A stretch of DNA of 64,000 bases from Clostridium sp. AM58-1XD (GTDB lineage Bacteria; Bacillota; Clostridia; Lachnospirales; Lachnospiraceae), in contig NZ_QSDR01000004.1 in assembly GCF_003464085.1 (NCBI RefSeq), positions 1 to 64,000 of the forward strand, given 5' to 3'. Shown piece by piece: positions 27,680 to 36,717 of this stretch; positions within the stretch are counted from its first letter, which is position 1, and each line of letters opens with the position of its first letter. Made by a program: the position numbers and the translations under genes. Below the pieces are notes generated by a model. The model saw only the letters and a program-made list of their open reading frames with translations. It was not told where the DNA came from and did no database searches.

Positions 27680-28324
27680 ATGGGATTCCACATGATTGAT
27701 ATGGACACCTGGGAACGCCGGGAACACTATCATTACTACCGGAATATTATTAAAACACGCTATAACCTGAATGCGGAGATCGATATTACAAATTTACTGA
27801 AACAGGTTAAAGAAAAGGAACTTCGCTTCTACCCTGTATTCGTTTATATCCTGATCCGCGCAGTCAATGATACGAAAGAGTTGCGCATGAGCCTCGATTC
27901 AGACGGCCATCTGGGATACTGGGATCTCTGCCATCCTTCCTATACCATATTTCATGATGACGACAAAACCTTTTCCGACATATGGACAGAATACAGTGAA
28001 GATTTTTCTGTTTTCTACAAACGGGCGGTGTCTGATATGGAAATGTACAAAAACGTAAAGGGTATCAAAGCCAAGCCTGATACCCCTCCTAATTTCTGTC
28101 CGATCTCCTGTGTTCCATGGCTTACTTTCACCGGATACGGCAGCGATACGTATGCAGAATCCAATATGTTTTATCCCGTAATCCTCTTTGGAAAATATCA
28201 TGAATCCGACGGTCGCTTCCTGCTTCCGCTGGGCATATCCGTAAACCACGCCGTTGCGGACGGATACCATACGTGCAGTTTTTTTCAGAAAGTTCAGAGC
28301 GAAGCTTCTCTCATCACCCTGTAG
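27680..28324 (+). CDS. CatA-like O-acetyltransferase (chloramphenicol acetyltransferase family)
   Basis: 214 residues, the usual length for the CAT trimer. The catalytic histidine motif HxxxDG is present as VNHAVADGYH near residue 195, and the N-terminal WERREHYHYYRN and the FYPVFVYILIRAVN segment fit the family. Members acetylate chloramphenicol or, in many chromosomal cases, unknown hydroxylated substrates, so resistance should not be assumed. Start ATG 27680 follows AAAGGAGCTTTTGCC. Its last eleven bases overlap the end of the convergent PAP2 gene. Confidence 0.85.
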   Translation: MGFHMIDMDTWERREHYHYYRNIIKTRYNLNAEIDITNLLKQVKEKELRFYPVFVYILIRAVNDTKELRMSLDSDGHLGYWDLCHPSYTIFHDDDKTFSDIWTEYSEDFSVFYKRAVSDMEMYKNVKGIKAKPDTPPNFCPISCVPWLTFTGYGSDTYAESNMFYPVILFGKYHESDGRFLLPLGISVNHAVADGYHTCSFFQKVQSEASLITL

Positions 28325-28874
28325 CTCCTGATCGATACTGTCTGTACCTCTCAATCAGCCGGACGCTGATCCAGGCCTCTGCCGCACCAGACACAGCGCC
28401 GGCAGCCACATCCGTCGGATAATGGACGCCAAGGTACAGCCTGGAAAATGCAATCAGCACAGCCAGTATCAGGAGGCCTGCCTTCAGAACCAGAAATATC
28501 CGCTCATCCTTAGGCGCCGTCATCCAGAAAGCGGCGGCGGCAGCCACAGCACACGCCGTATGGCCGGAAGGAAAGGAATAATCGGAAGGCGGGGCGATCA
28601 GAATGTGAAGCCCTTCAATCACCTCATAGGGACGCGTGCGGGCAATTATTATTTTCAAAAACATATTATTGACGAGAAGGGAAAGGAACATGGCGAGAAA
28701 CATGGCTATTCCTGCTTTTCTCGTCCTTTTTATGCATAAAAACAGAAAGGCAGAAACAATCCAGATCATCCCATGATCACCCAACGACGTGATCCACTGA
28801 AACACCGGCGTAAACGCCGGCCCCCTCAAGTATTCCTGAATCCATAGAAGGATTCCACCGTCCAATCCAGCCAT
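28314..28874 (-). CDS. PAP2-family membrane phosphatase
   Basis: 186 residues, with five or six membrane helices and the complete three-part acid phosphatase signature: K(x6)RP in KIIIARTRP, PSGH in SFPSGHTA, and SR(x5)H(x3)D in SRLYLGVHYPTD. It probably dephosphorylates undecaprenyl pyrophosphate or a lipid phosphate on the outer face of the membrane. The start is set at ATG 28874 behind GGAGGAAACTTT; the longer frame runs back into the hairpin repeat. Confidence 0.9.
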   Translation of the reverse strand: MAGLDGGILLWIQEYLRGPAFTPVFQWITSLGDHGMIWIVSAFLFLCIKRTRKAGIAMFLAMFLSLLVNNMFLKIIIARTRPYEVIEGLHILIAPPSDYSFPSGHTACAVAAAAAFWMTAPKDERIFLVLKAGLLILAVLIAFSRLYLGVHYPTDVAAGAVSGAAEAWISVRLIERYRQYRSGATG

Positions 28875-28902
28875 AAAGTTTCCTCCGGCGAAAATAAAGA
28901 AG

Positions 28903-29021
28903 GAGAGTGCCGCAAAAGTAGAATCAGACATATCTTCGATATCAGATTTCGTTCCAGCCAGCGGCCAGATCACTCCATCCGGTATCGTAGGTAATGATTT
29001 TTTCTTTTTTGCAGCACTCTC
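28903..29021. repeat. Long-hairpin element, family 2, copy 3
   Basis: Outer arms GAGAGTGCCGCAAAA / TTTTGCAGCACTCTC; core ATATCAGATTTCGTTCCAGC and CATCCGGTATCG, matching copy 2. It lies downstream of the DegV gene and just upstream of the PAP2 start, so it probably ends the DegV message. Confidence 0.75.
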
Positions 29022-29069
29022 AGTTTACATGTTACGTTACAGCCTGCTCCTGCTCTCCGTCTATGCATT

Positions 29070-29912
29070 CTATATCGCTACTACAATTCCGCCGTCACTT
29101 GCATACACCGTAGCTACTCCCGCCGTCTCTGTTATCAGAATTTCCCTGAATTCCATATGCTTCATCAGTTCTTCCCTGACCAGCTCTGCCCTAGCACGGT
29201 TGTTGCAGTGAGCGATTACAAGACGCTTTTCTTTGGAATTCTCAGTTTCTTTCCTGATAATTTCACACATTCTTACAAGCGCTTTATTAATGCCCCGGGC
29301 CTGATCCAGCTTAATGATAACGCCGTGATCCGCACCCATGACAGGTTTAATATTAAGGGCCGTTGCAAAAAAGGCCTGAAGACCAGTCAGCCGGCCGTTC
29401 TTACGCAGTGTGTCAAGAGATTCCAGCACGAAATACGTATGCATCCCTTCCCTGTAGCGAAGTGTCCTTTTTACAATCTCTTCAAACGGCAGGTCTTCTT
29501 CACAGAGCTCCTGTATATAAAGCGCCATGTTCATCTGTCCCGAAGAAGCGGAATCGGAGCTGAATACTGCGATATTCTTCCTGTCCTCGCCATATTCTTC
29601 TTCATACAGACGCTTTCCCAGCATGGCGCTGTTATAGCTTCCGCTCAGATGCTCAGACAGAGTAATCACAAATATATGATCCGCCTCACACTCAAATGCT
29701 TCCTTATATACCTCCGGGGACGGGCATGCCGTCTTTGGGCATTCCGGACTGGACTTTACCAGTTCTAAAAACTTCTTCTGATCAAAGGTCTCGTCATCTA
29801 CAACCTGTATACTGCCTACCTGAAGGGTAAGAGGAATCGTCTGAAAATGAGGGTCTTTCTTTAATTCTTCTGTTAAATCCGTACAGCTGTCACCGATAAT
29901 TTTGTAGGTCAT
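29070..29912 (-). CDS. DegV-family fatty-acid-binding protein
   Basis: 280 residues with the two-domain DegV fold: N-terminal GDSCTDLTEEL, TACPSPEVY, and the signature loop TLSEHLSGSYNSA, then the C-terminal half with IAHCNNRARAE. DegV proteins bind a fatty acid and some act as FakB partners that present acyl chains to a FakA kinase; fakA is not in the window. Start ATG 29912 follows GGGAGGCAAGTT. Confidence 0.9.
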   Translation of the reverse strand: MTYKIIGDSCTDLTEELKKDPHFQTIPLTLQVGSIQVVDDETFDQKKFLELVKSSPECPKTACPSPEVYKEAFECEADHIFVITLSEHLSGSYNSAMLGKRLYEEEYGEDRKNIAVFSSDSASSGQMNMALYIQELCEEDLPFEEIVKRTLRYREGMHTYFVLESLDTLRKNGRLTGLQAFFATALNIKPVMGADHGVIIKLDQARGINKALVRMCEIIRKETENSKEKRLVIAHCNNRARAELVREELMKHMEFREILITETAGVATVYASDGGIVVAI

Positions 29913-30054
29913 AACTTGCCTCCCGCGCCAAATAACATCTTATGTAGTATTGATTACTACTTATTATAACATTATCTTTTCATATTTTCAATATGAATAT
30001 ACAGCAGGAAGTAATTTACATGATTATGGATTCAAACGGTTTATTATCAAAAAA

Positions 30055-30120
30055 ATGCCCTCGGTACCAGATATTGTTACATGGCGGCGGCCCTGAAACG
30101 CAAACTGGTAACGAGGGCAT
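30055..30120. repeat. Long-hairpin element, family 2, copy 6 (short form)
   Basis: Outer arms ATGCCCTCG / CGAGGGCAT, with a family-like core GTACCAGATATTGTTAC and AACTGGTAAC. It lacks the GGGTGYTGCA outer arms of the other copies. It sits just downstream of htpG with A and T runs on its flanks. Confidence 0.6.
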
Positions 30121-30155
30121 GTGCTTTATTTTACAGTGCCTTCGTTTTTCTTATT

Positions 30156-32159
30156 TTATTTTGCCATCATCATCATAATTTCATTCGTGCGGGCGATAAA
30201 TTTCGTCATCCGCTCCGGAGTCAGACTGCCGTGGCTCAGTTCAGCCAGGTCATACAGCTGCTCGCAGATTTTTGATGTATTTTCCTCATCCGTATGAGCA
30301 AGAACATGCTGTACAAGCGGGTGGTTCAGGTTCAGGACGAGCGTCTCGCCTGTACCGCCGAACATGGACGGGTCCATACCGTACATGCCGTACATCTTCA
30401 TCATGTCCTGCATCCTTCTGGATTCTTCGGATACGGTGATCATGGAAGCCATATCTGCGTCTTTTAATTTTTCTGCCTTAACCTCCAGTTTATCCATAGA
30501 AAGAGCTTTTCGGAAGACTTCCGTCAGCTTATCCATATCTGCTTTCAAAGCTTCTTTATCCTCTTCCTTCACTTCTTCTTTAAATGTATCATGAAGGTCT
30601 GCATCGATGCGCAGGAATTTCAGGCCTTCATTCTTCTGCTCCAGATGGCTGATGAACGGACTGTCAATGTTATGTTTCAAAATGACTGCATCCATTCCTT
30701 CTTTTTTGAACATATTGATGTACTGGCTCTGTTCTTTTTCATCCGTCACATAGAAAATCTGATTTTCGTGTTTTTCCTTGTTCTCTTCCAGACAGTCCTT
30801 TAATGTCATATATTTGTTGTCCAGATTCTTAAACAGGATATAGTCGTTCATTTTCTCTGCAAACTTTTCATCCTTAATGCAGCCGAACTTGATAAACGGG
30901 CTGATATCATCCCAGTATTTTTCGTATGTTTCCCTGTCTGTCTTACACATGCCGGACAGTTTGTCAGCGACCTTCTTACTGATATAATCAGATATTTTCT
31001 TAACAAATCCGTCGTTCTGCAGCGCACTTCTGGACACGTTAAGAGGAAGGTCCGGACAATCGATCACACCCTTTAACAAGAGCAGATATTCCGGAATGAC
31101 TTCCTTAATGTTGTCCGCAATAAATACCTGGTTGTTGTACAGTTTGATCGTACCTTCAATCGTATCGTATTCCGTATTGATTTTCGGAAAATAGAGGATA
31201 CCCTTTAAGTTAAATGGGTAATCCATATTCAGATGGATCCAGAACAGCGGTTCCTTAAAATCCATGAATACCTTGCGGTAAAATTCCTTATACTCTTCTT
31301 CCTTGCATTCATTCGGGTGCTTATTCCAGAGGGGACTGACATCATTTAACGGAACGGGCCGCTTTAATATTTTATATTTTTCCCTTGCAGGGGAAACTTC
31401 TACGACTTCTTTTTCGCCGTTTTCATTTTCCTTCTCCTCTGTCTTAGCTTCTTCCAGAATCGTCTCAACGACCGTATCCTTCTCTGTCAGCTCATCCTTT
31501 TCAATTGTCTCATACTCCGGATCAGCCGTTTCGTTAACCAGGAAAATCGGCACCGGCATGAATGAACAGTATTTGTCAATGACTTCACGGGCGCGGTATT
31601 CATTTGAAAATTCCACGCTGTCCTCATTTAAGTAAAGGGTAATCGTCGTTCCAGGCTGTTCCCTGTCGCCGTCTCCCATCTCAAATTCAGTTCCGCCCTC
31701 TGATTCCCAGTGAACTGGCTTAGCACCTTCTTTGTAAGAAAGGGTATCGATGGTAACCTTGTCCGAAACCATGAATGCGGAGTAGAATCCCAGTCCGAAG
31801 TGTCCGATGATCTGGTCTTCATTCGCTTTATCCTTGTACTTCTCCAGGAAATCCTGAGCGCCTGAAAATGCGATCTGGTTGATATACTCTTCCACTTCTT
31901 CTTCCGTCATACCAATTCCGTTATCCACGATGCTGATCGTCTTGTCCTTGGAATTGACGCGGATTTCGATCTTGTACTCCATATCCTCCGGCTGCTCATA
32001 CTCCCCGATCAGAGCCAGTTTTTTTAACTTCGTAATCGCGTCACATCCATTACTGATTAACTCACGGTAAAAAATGTCGTGGTCTGAATACAGCCACTTT
32101 TTGATAATCGGGAAAATATTTTCGCTGTTAATTGACAAACTGCCTGTTTTTGCTGCCAT
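30156..32159 (-). CDS. htpG: Chaperone HtpG (Hsp90)
   Basis: 667 residues, the normal Hsp90 layout: N-terminal GHKL ATPase domain (ELISNGCDAITKL, DNGIGM, GHFGLGFYSAFMV), middle domain and C-terminal dimerisation domain. It refolds or stabilises client proteins in an ATP cycle in the cytosol. Start ATG 32159 follows AAGGAGTGACTGGTT. A sigma-A promoter and a perfect CIRCE operator stand upstream, implying repression by HrcA and heat induction. Confidence 0.96.
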   Translation of the reverse strand: MAAKTGSLSINSENIFPIIKKWLYSDHDIFYRELISNGCDAITKLKKLALIGEYEQPEDMEYKIEIRVNSKDKTISIVDNGIGMTEEEVEEYINQIAFSGAQDFLEKYKDKANEDQIIGHFGLGFYSAFMVSDKVTIDTLSYKEGAKPVHWESEGGTEFEMGDGDREQPGTTITLYLNEDSVEFSNEYRAREVIDKYCSFMPVPIFLVNETADPEYETIEKDELTEKDTVVETILEEAKTEEKENENGEKEVVEVSPAREKYKILKRPVPLNDVSPLWNKHPNECKEEEYKEFYRKVFMDFKEPLFWIHLNMDYPFNLKGILYFPKINTEYDTIEGTIKLYNNQVFIADNIKEVIPEYLLLLKGVIDCPDLPLNVSRSALQNDGFVKKISDYISKKVADKLSGMCKTDRETYEKYWDDISPFIKFGCIKDEKFAEKMNDYILFKNLDNKYMTLKDCLEENKEKHENQIFYVTDEKEQSQYINMFKKEGMDAVILKHNIDSPFISHLEQKNEGLKFLRIDADLHDTFKEEVKEEDKEALKADMDKLTEVFRKALSMDKLEVKAEKLKDADMASMITVSEESRRMQDMMKMYGMYGMDPSMFGGTGETLVLNLNHPLVQHVLAHTDEENTSKICEQLYDLAELSHGSLTPERMTKFIARTNEIMMMMAK

Positions 32160-32247
32160 AACCAGTCACTCCTTATTTTGTAAATTTATATTTTGCAACC
32201 GTTCCATATGCCATGAACAGTCACTGCATTTTTATTACACATAAGAT

Positions 32248-32276
32248 ATTGTAATACTCTGTTTTTAAAATGTCAA
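32248..32276 (-). promoter_or_regulatory. htpG sigma-A promoter
   Basis: On the minus strand TTGACA (32271-32276) and TACAAT (32248-32253) are spaced by 17 bases. This gives an untranslated leader of about 80 bases before the htpG start. The CIRCE element lies directly upstream of the -35 box. Confidence 0.75.
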
Positions 32277-32283
32277 CAGAAAA

Positions 32284-32310
32284 TTAGCACTCATTTAAAA
32301 TGAGTGCTAA
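32284..32310. promoter_or_regulatory. CIRCE operator (HrcA binding site)
   Basis: TTAGCACTC, nine bases, GAGTGCTAA: a perfect match to the CIRCE consensus. It is seven bases upstream of the htpG -35 box and is closer to htpG than to any other promoter. Confidence 0.93.
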
Positions 32311-32336
32311 CATTATCTTTCGTTTTTCTTTTCCCA

Positions 32337-32963
32337 TTACCGGTATTTCAAATATTCCTTTGCTTGTGGGGACATATATACGGTCATTTTCCCGAAATAT
32401 TCCACGTCATAATCATATATTTTCCGTTCCTTCACCGACCGGAGCACTTCGTCCTTCACCCCCCACATCAGCTCCATCTCATTTTTGGAATTTTCCCAGA
32501 TGTGAAAGACTTCTTCTGTATTTTTCATCTTCTCTCTTATCCTGTCTTCTTCGGTCAGGCCGTCTCCGCTCACATCGCTCTCGGCCATGTCTCCTCCCGC
32601 CGCGTCCTCTCCAACTGTCTCTTCCACAGCAGTCTCTTCTTCGTCAAAAATCTCGATTTCTTCCGTATATTTCTCAATTCTCGGCTCTACGAATTCCGGG
32701 TTGTATTCAATTTCAAAAATCAGTTTGTCTGCCGGAAGGTTTTCATCTTCTACCACATCGATATTCCTGTATCTGTCCAGGCGAAAGGCCATGTCCGGCG
32801 TACGCTCTTCTTCAAAACGCCTGACCTCCATCTGGCCATTTCCAAATGTGCTCTTGCCTCCATATGTGAAGGAAGAAAACTCTGCAAATGCAATCCCGCT
32901 TCCTATACCGATAAACAGCAGGCCTGCAGCAAAGACAGCCGCCATAATTCCGTATTTTTTCAT
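32337..32963 (-). CDS. Secreted or anchored protein of the PadR/HAAS operon
   Basis: 208 residues with an N-terminal signal or anchor helix (about 5-27). The N-terminal part is DUF4097-like only in layout; no family is confidently recognised. A long acidic segment (about 105-150, rich in Glu and Asp) precedes a short basic C-terminal stretch. It begins inside the stop codon of the HAAS-domain gene (ATGA overlap), so its translation is coupled to that gene. Envelope stress sensing with its two partners is an inference from context. Confidence 0.65.
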   Translation of the reverse strand: MKKYGIMAAVFAAGLLFIGIGSGIAFAEFSSFTYGGKSTFGNGQMEVRRFEEERTPDMAFRLDRYRNIDVVEDENLPADKLIFEIEYNPEFVEPRIEKYTEEIEIFDEEETAVEETVGEDAAGGDMAESDVSGDGLTEEDRIREKMKNTEEVFHIWENSKNEMELMWGVKDEVLRSVKERKIYDYDVEYFGKMTVYMSPQAKEYLKYR

Positions 32964-33805
32964 GCCTCACATACCTCGCTTTCTTCTTTGGTTTCCGTAA
33001 TCTCCTGAATGTTTACTTCTTCTCTGCTTCCTTTGATTTTCAGGAACAGGATTTCCTTAACTAGCCACAGGACGACAGCCCCGCTCATCAGACAGCCGAT
33101 AGTTATGATAACCAGGCCGATCACAGGATATCCCATAAATAAAAGCACAATCAGTATACCCAATCCTACAACAGCCGCCAGCTCTGCAATAAGAACAGGC
33201 CATACGAAGAAAATCACCAGACATTTCAGGAAAAGGAGCGCGCACCAGAGAGCTGCATGCCAGATCCATCCGCACGTCCTGCCTGCCGCAGACATCCAGT
33301 TTCCGCTCTCCCTCCTTTTTCTTCTGCAGGACTCTGCCCGGTCCGTTCCTGTTTCTGTCATCATATCCCAATCTTTATCCATTGTATCTTCCTTCTTTCT
33401 CTTTTCCGGAAAATGAAGAATGGAACGGCACCATGTCAAAAATGCCCCGCACCAGGACCTGATTTTTCTTCCTGCCGAAGAAATCCCTTTCCATACGGCC
33501 TCCCAGACTCGTCTGAACGCTCTTCCCACTTTCGATGCTCCCTTTGTGACCGTCTCCTCTACCTTTTTTCCATGAAGTATATTTTTCTTTTTCCCATATT
33601 CCGGATTAACATTGTATGCGTCAAGAATTTCCTCTACAAGCTCATCTATATCTCCGAAATCCTTAATCGCCTCTTCCTCCGTGAGTCCGCCTTTCATCCG
33701 CATCTCAATATGCTGTTCGTACTCACTTAAAATATCCGCCCGCTCTTTCTGATTTAATATTTCCAGCCTTTTTTCCAGGCACTGCAAAAATTCAGCCTTA
33801 CTCAT
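32960..33805 (-). CDS. HAAS/DUF1700 domain membrane protein
   Basis: 281 residues. The N-terminal HAAS domain (about 1-75, MSKAEFLQCLEKRLEIL... AIKDFGDIDELVEEILDAY) is followed by a basic cytosolic stretch, and two or three membrane helices in the C-terminal half. Genes of this type regularly follow PadR regulators and act with them in envelope-related control. The start is placed at ATG 33805 behind GGAGGAG; the GTG three codons earlier is too close to that site. It overlaps the padR stop by eight bases. Confidence 0.82.
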   Translation of the reverse strand: MSKAEFLQCLEKRLEILNQKERADILSEYEQHIEMRMKGGLTEEEAIKDFGDIDELVEEILDAYNVNPEYGKKKNILHGKKVEETVTKGASKVGRAFRRVWEAVWKGISSAGRKIRSWCGAFLTWCRSILHFPEKRKKEDTMDKDWDMMTETGTDRAESCRRKRRESGNWMSAAGRTCGWIWHAALWCALLFLKCLVIFFVWPVLIAELAAVVGLGILIVLLFMGYPVIGLVIITIGCLMSGAVVLWLVKEILFLKIKGSREEVNIQEITETKEESEVCEA

Positions 33806-34121
33806 TCTTATCACACTCCTCCATAAACGAATCCATCTGTTTCCTGAATTCTTTCCATTCCCTCTTAAGCGTATCCTTATAAAGCACCCCGGCAGCCGTC
33901 AGATGATAATACTTTCTGGGCGGCCCTTCCGTAGATTCCCGAAGATATGTTTCGAAATAATGTTCATTCGTCAACCGCTTCAGCAGAGGATAGATCGTGC
34001 CTTCATTGACATCCACTACTTTCGATACTTCGCTAACCAGCTCATATCCATACATGTCCCGTTTCGTTACGGAAAGCAGTACGATCAATTCCAGCACCCC
34101 TTTTTTAAACTGTGCATTCAT
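33798..34121 (-). CDS. PadR-family transcriptional regulator
   Basis: 107 residues, the short PadR-s1 type: a winged helix (FKKGVLELIVLLSVTKRDMYGYELVSEVSK... GTIYPLLKRL) and a short C-terminal dimerisation helix. Start ATG 34121 follows AAAGGTGATGGAT. It heads a three-gene operon with the HAAS and secreted-protein genes. A promoter with an inverted repeat across it lies about 90 bases upstream, which suggests autoregulation. Confidence 0.9.
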   Translation of the reverse strand: MNAQFKKGVLELIVLLSVTKRDMYGYELVSEVSKVVDVNEGTIYPLLKRLTNEHYFETYLRESTEGPPRKYYHLTAAGVLYKDTLKREWKEFRKQMDSFMEECDKNE

Positions 34122-34211
34122 ATCCATCACCTTTTTCTACCATCTATGTACCTGCTCAGAACAGTGCCGTTCCTTAACACCGACGCTGACTCCAACAGGT
34201 ATCTATCTATT

Positions 34212-34240
34212 ATAGTATAACAGGTACTATGCAATGTCAA
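34212..34240 (-). promoter_or_regulatory. padR operon promoter with inverted repeat
   Basis: On the minus strand TTGACA (34235-34240) and TACTAT (34212-34217) are 17 bases apart. TAGTA-N7-TACTA (34213-34229) overlaps the -10 box and is a plausible PadR operator. Confidence 0.6.
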
Positions 34241-34339
34241 GTACTGATAAATATTTAATACTTACTTTTTTCTTACAGCGCTGTTTAAATGTGGATATTT
34301 CTCTCTATTGAAAACTAATAAGTCCTGCCAGCAAAAAGA

Positions 34340-34369
34340 GCCTGGAAGACTTGTTATCATCTTCCAGGC
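34340..34369 (-). terminator. Hairpin upstream of the padR region, T run on the minus strand
   Basis: GCCTGGAAGA and TCTTCCAGGC form a ten-base-pair stem with a ten-base loop, followed on the minus strand by TCTTTTT. It lies about 70 bases downstream of the GATase-like gene and should end that transcript. Confidence 0.75.
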
Positions 34370-34439
34370 CCACACCCGATTGCCTTCGGCCCATTCTCTC
34401 AATCCTGTCCCAATCCCTCATATTCCTTTACATTATTGT

Positions 34440-35192
34440 TTACATCCTGCCGCACGCCCAGGAAAGTATATTTTTCCACAACCGCTTATTGCATGGGGAA
34501 TCACAAAATTCGCCAGGCATCCAGTGAGGCGCACAGTCGCTGGCCCATGCGAAAGTCCTGCCTTCCCCATAAGTCCCAATTGTAAGAATCGGATCATTTT
34601 TATAAGACACAACAATCTCAGCTCCCTCTTTTGCATTAAGCCGGTTATATCCCAGCAGGGGACTCCACTGTTTCGGAAGTCCGGAAAGGAGCGGATGACT
34701 GGCTGGGTCGATCTGGATTACGACGCCTGCCGGGCATTCCGAACGGTCGTCCCCATCCATCATGGTAACAGGAAGGATTTCCTCGATCACCGTGCCGCGC
34801 CATCTTCCTTTTCCTTCAATTCCCATAAATGTCATATAGCCGCCGATCATACCGAAGGCGCCTCCTGCTGCCGTATATTCTGCAATGGCTTTCATGAGGT
34901 CCGGCGTCGTCTGGCTCCTGAAAAAGGTATCAGGATGGAGCAGAAATGTATTCGCTCCCACATCACTGATCAGAACCACGTCATATTCTGAAAGGGCTTT
35001 CGCCGTTTTCGGAAAATCCTGGCATACAAGATGAGCCGGTATGTGAGTAATGTCAGCATAGTCCTTCATGTAATCCCTGACCCGGCCGATTTCCGTCTCA
35101 TATCCTCCTATAGTGAACTGGTCGAATCCCTTCGTTTCAGTTGTCGTAAAAAACCAGGATTCCCCCGCAAACAATACTTTTATTTTTTCCAT
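34440..35192 (-). CDS. Glutamine-amidotransferase-like protein (GATase1-like)
   Basis: 250 residues of the class I glutamine-amidotransferase-like fold found in the DUF1355/GATase1_like family: KVLFAGESWFFTTTETKG at the start, ISDVGANTFLLHPDTF in the middle and TYGEGRTFAWASDCAPHW at the end. The classic nucleophile elbow cysteine is not present in the usual place; FGMIGGYMTF occupies it. It is therefore more likely a binding or other hydrolytic domain. It is 18 bases downstream of the M28 peptidase gene and probably co-transcribed with it. Confidence 0.75.
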   Translation of the reverse strand: MEKIKVLFAGESWFFTTTETKGFDQFTIGGYETEIGRVRDYMKDYADITHIPAHLVCQDFPKTAKALSEYDVVLISDVGANTFLLHPDTFFRSQTTPDLMKAIAEYTAAGGAFGMIGGYMTFMGIEGKGRWRGTVIEEILPVTMMDGDDRSECPAGVVIQIDPASHPLLSGLPKQWSPLLGYNRLNAKEGAEIVVSYKNDPILTIGTYGEGRTFAWASDCAPHWMPGEFCDSPCNKRLWKNILSWACGRM

Positions 35193-35210
35193 ATGATAAA
35201 TCCTCACCTT

Positions 35211-36335
35211 TCATTGCCATTCATTTTTATGTATAATTCCCAGATTTTCCAGCAGGTCCTCCGTGATTCTTACCATGACCTTCATATTGTCCAATTTGTC
35301 TTTCTCATAAATGTCCTTTGGAGAATGGAGAATTCCCTGGTCATTGAAGGTCAGCATGCATGATGGAATTCCCATGGAATAATATGCTTCCTGATCGCTT
35401 CCTGGGGGCGGCGGGCAGATATAGACGGGAGTAAAATATTCTTTGCTCTTATCAAGTGACGCCCTGATCTTTCTTTCCAATGGTTCCGGTCCGCTCCACA
35501 CCTCCATAATCCGCTCTCTTCCCACGCCGTCAATACATAAAACCATGGAGATTTTCTCATCCCTGCATTTTTCGGCTCTGTACCTGGCTCCTGTCAGGTC
35601 ATATTCTTCTCCATCCGTTAAAAGAAGTTCAATCGTACAGTTCCGGCTGTATTTCTTCAGCCTGCGGCCCAACTCCAGCACGACGGCGACGCCGGAAGCG
35701 TTATCATAAGCTCCTGCTGTATTATAAACCGTGTCATAATGAGCGCAAATCACGATCTTCTCTTCCTTCTGATTTTTCTGGTTACTTTCCAGAAGTCCGA
35801 CTACATTGCGACACTGCGCAGGCTTCCACTCCACTTTCGCAAAGCCACGCACGCTCATTTTTCTGCTCTCAGCTTCTTTCATCCGCTCTCCATCCTCCTG
35901 TCCCACAAGAAAATGAGGATGCTCTGTTCTTCCTGTAAAAAGCATCTGGGGAATGGCCTCGCCATTCCCCCTGACCGTTACATATGCTTCAGTCTCACCA
36001 TCCCTGCCTGCAACCGCGTATCTGTCCCAGGAATACATATTCCACAATCTGTTCTTTCCCAGATACCTGAGCGTCCCTTCAAATTCTTCAGACGGTCCGC
36101 TGCCGAGGAAGAGGTAAGATTTCGTACCTTCAAATCCTTCTATTTCCAGCGTCCATCCCCCTGTACTCCATGCCTGTATGTCCCAGCACTCGGTAAAAGC
36201 CCGGTCAGCCGTTTTTTCCATCTCTTCCTCGAGAAAGAAGCCGCATTTTTTCAGAGCGGAGGAACCCATGGGTCTTGGTCCGAAAGAGATGATTTTTTTC
36301 CATATATCATGCATTTGATCAAATTCTGATTTCAT
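35211..36335 (-). CDS. M28-family metallopeptidase
   Basis: 374 residues. An N-terminal non-catalytic half with a PA-like insert is followed by the zinc aminopeptidase core. Ligands are visible as HYDT, YDNASGVA, TDGEE and HSPKD; the last histidine is near the C terminus. There is no signal peptide, so it acts in the cytosol, probably on small peptides or amide conjugates. ATG 36335 is chosen over GTG 36344 because AAAGGTG is then correctly spaced. A hairpin at 36365-36402 separates it from the M20 remnant upstream, so it may have its own transcript. Confidence 0.85.
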   Translation of the reverse strand: MKSEFDQMHDIWKKIISFGPRPMGSSALKKCGFFLEEEMEKTADRAFTECWDIQAWSTGGWTLEIEGFEGTKSYLFLGSGPSEEFEGTLRYLGKNRLWNMYSWDRYAVAGRDGETEAYVTVRGNGEAIPQMLFTGRTEHPHFLVGQEDGERMKEAESRKMSVRGFAKVEWKPAQCRNVVGLLESNQKNQKEEKIVICAHYDTVYNTAGAYDNASGVAVVLELGRRLKKYSRNCTIELLLTDGEEYDLTGARYRAEKCRDEKISMVLCIDGVGRERIMEVWSGPEPLERKIRASLDKSKEYFTPVYICPPPPGSDQEAYYSMGIPSCMLTFNDQGILHSPKDIYEKDKLDNMKVMVRITEDLLENLGIIHKNEWQ

Positions 36336-36364
36336 ATCCCGCACCTTTTATAAAATTATGAAAG

Positions 36365-36402
36365 AAGAGGGACTGCAGTTTCAGTTTTGCAATCCCCCTC
36401 TT
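36365..36402 (-). terminator. Terminator-like hairpin between M20 remnant and M28 gene
   Basis: AAGAGGG pairs with CCCTCTT and TGCA with TGCA around a short loop; on the minus strand the stem is followed by a T-rich run. It marks the probable 3' end of the transporter transcript. Confidence 0.55.
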
Positions 36403-36450
36403 AAATTAACACTGCGTTCTTATTACTATAGTTTTTATGTATCGCTGCCT

Positions 36451-36703
36451 TATGATTCCTGCATATCCTGGGCCAGCCTGTAAAGCGCTCCGTAAAGCAC
36501 TGCAGTTCCCGCCGCGCAGTCTTCCGGAGAGCTGTATTCCGCCCCGTTATGACTCAAACCGTCCTTTGAACGGATAAAAATCATACCAGATGGGCCTTAT
36601 TCTCTTCTTCCGACAGTGCCAGGCAGTAGATACCGTCTTCCTGCTTTCCGATCTCCCCTAATTCCTGCAATCGGTTAAAAAGCCTTTCTTTATTAATCGG
36701 CAT
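36451..36703 (-). pseudogene. M20 amidohydrolase (allantoate amidohydrolase-like), internal deletion
   Basis: Only both ends of a gene of about 400 codons remain. From ATG 36703 (behind GGGAGGATAAGAC) the frame gives the N terminus typical of allantoate/N-carbamoyl amidohydrolases ([26 protein letters not shown]) and stops. A shifted frame continues directly with the family C terminus ([20 protein letters not shown], then PEDCAAG). The junction lies near 36582-36592, so about 320 codons and the frame have been lost. It follows the symporter gene by 14 bases, as expected for an operon member. It was presumably a metal-dependent amidase for a ureido compound. Confidence 0.8.
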
Positions 36704-36717
36704 GTCTTATCCTCCCA

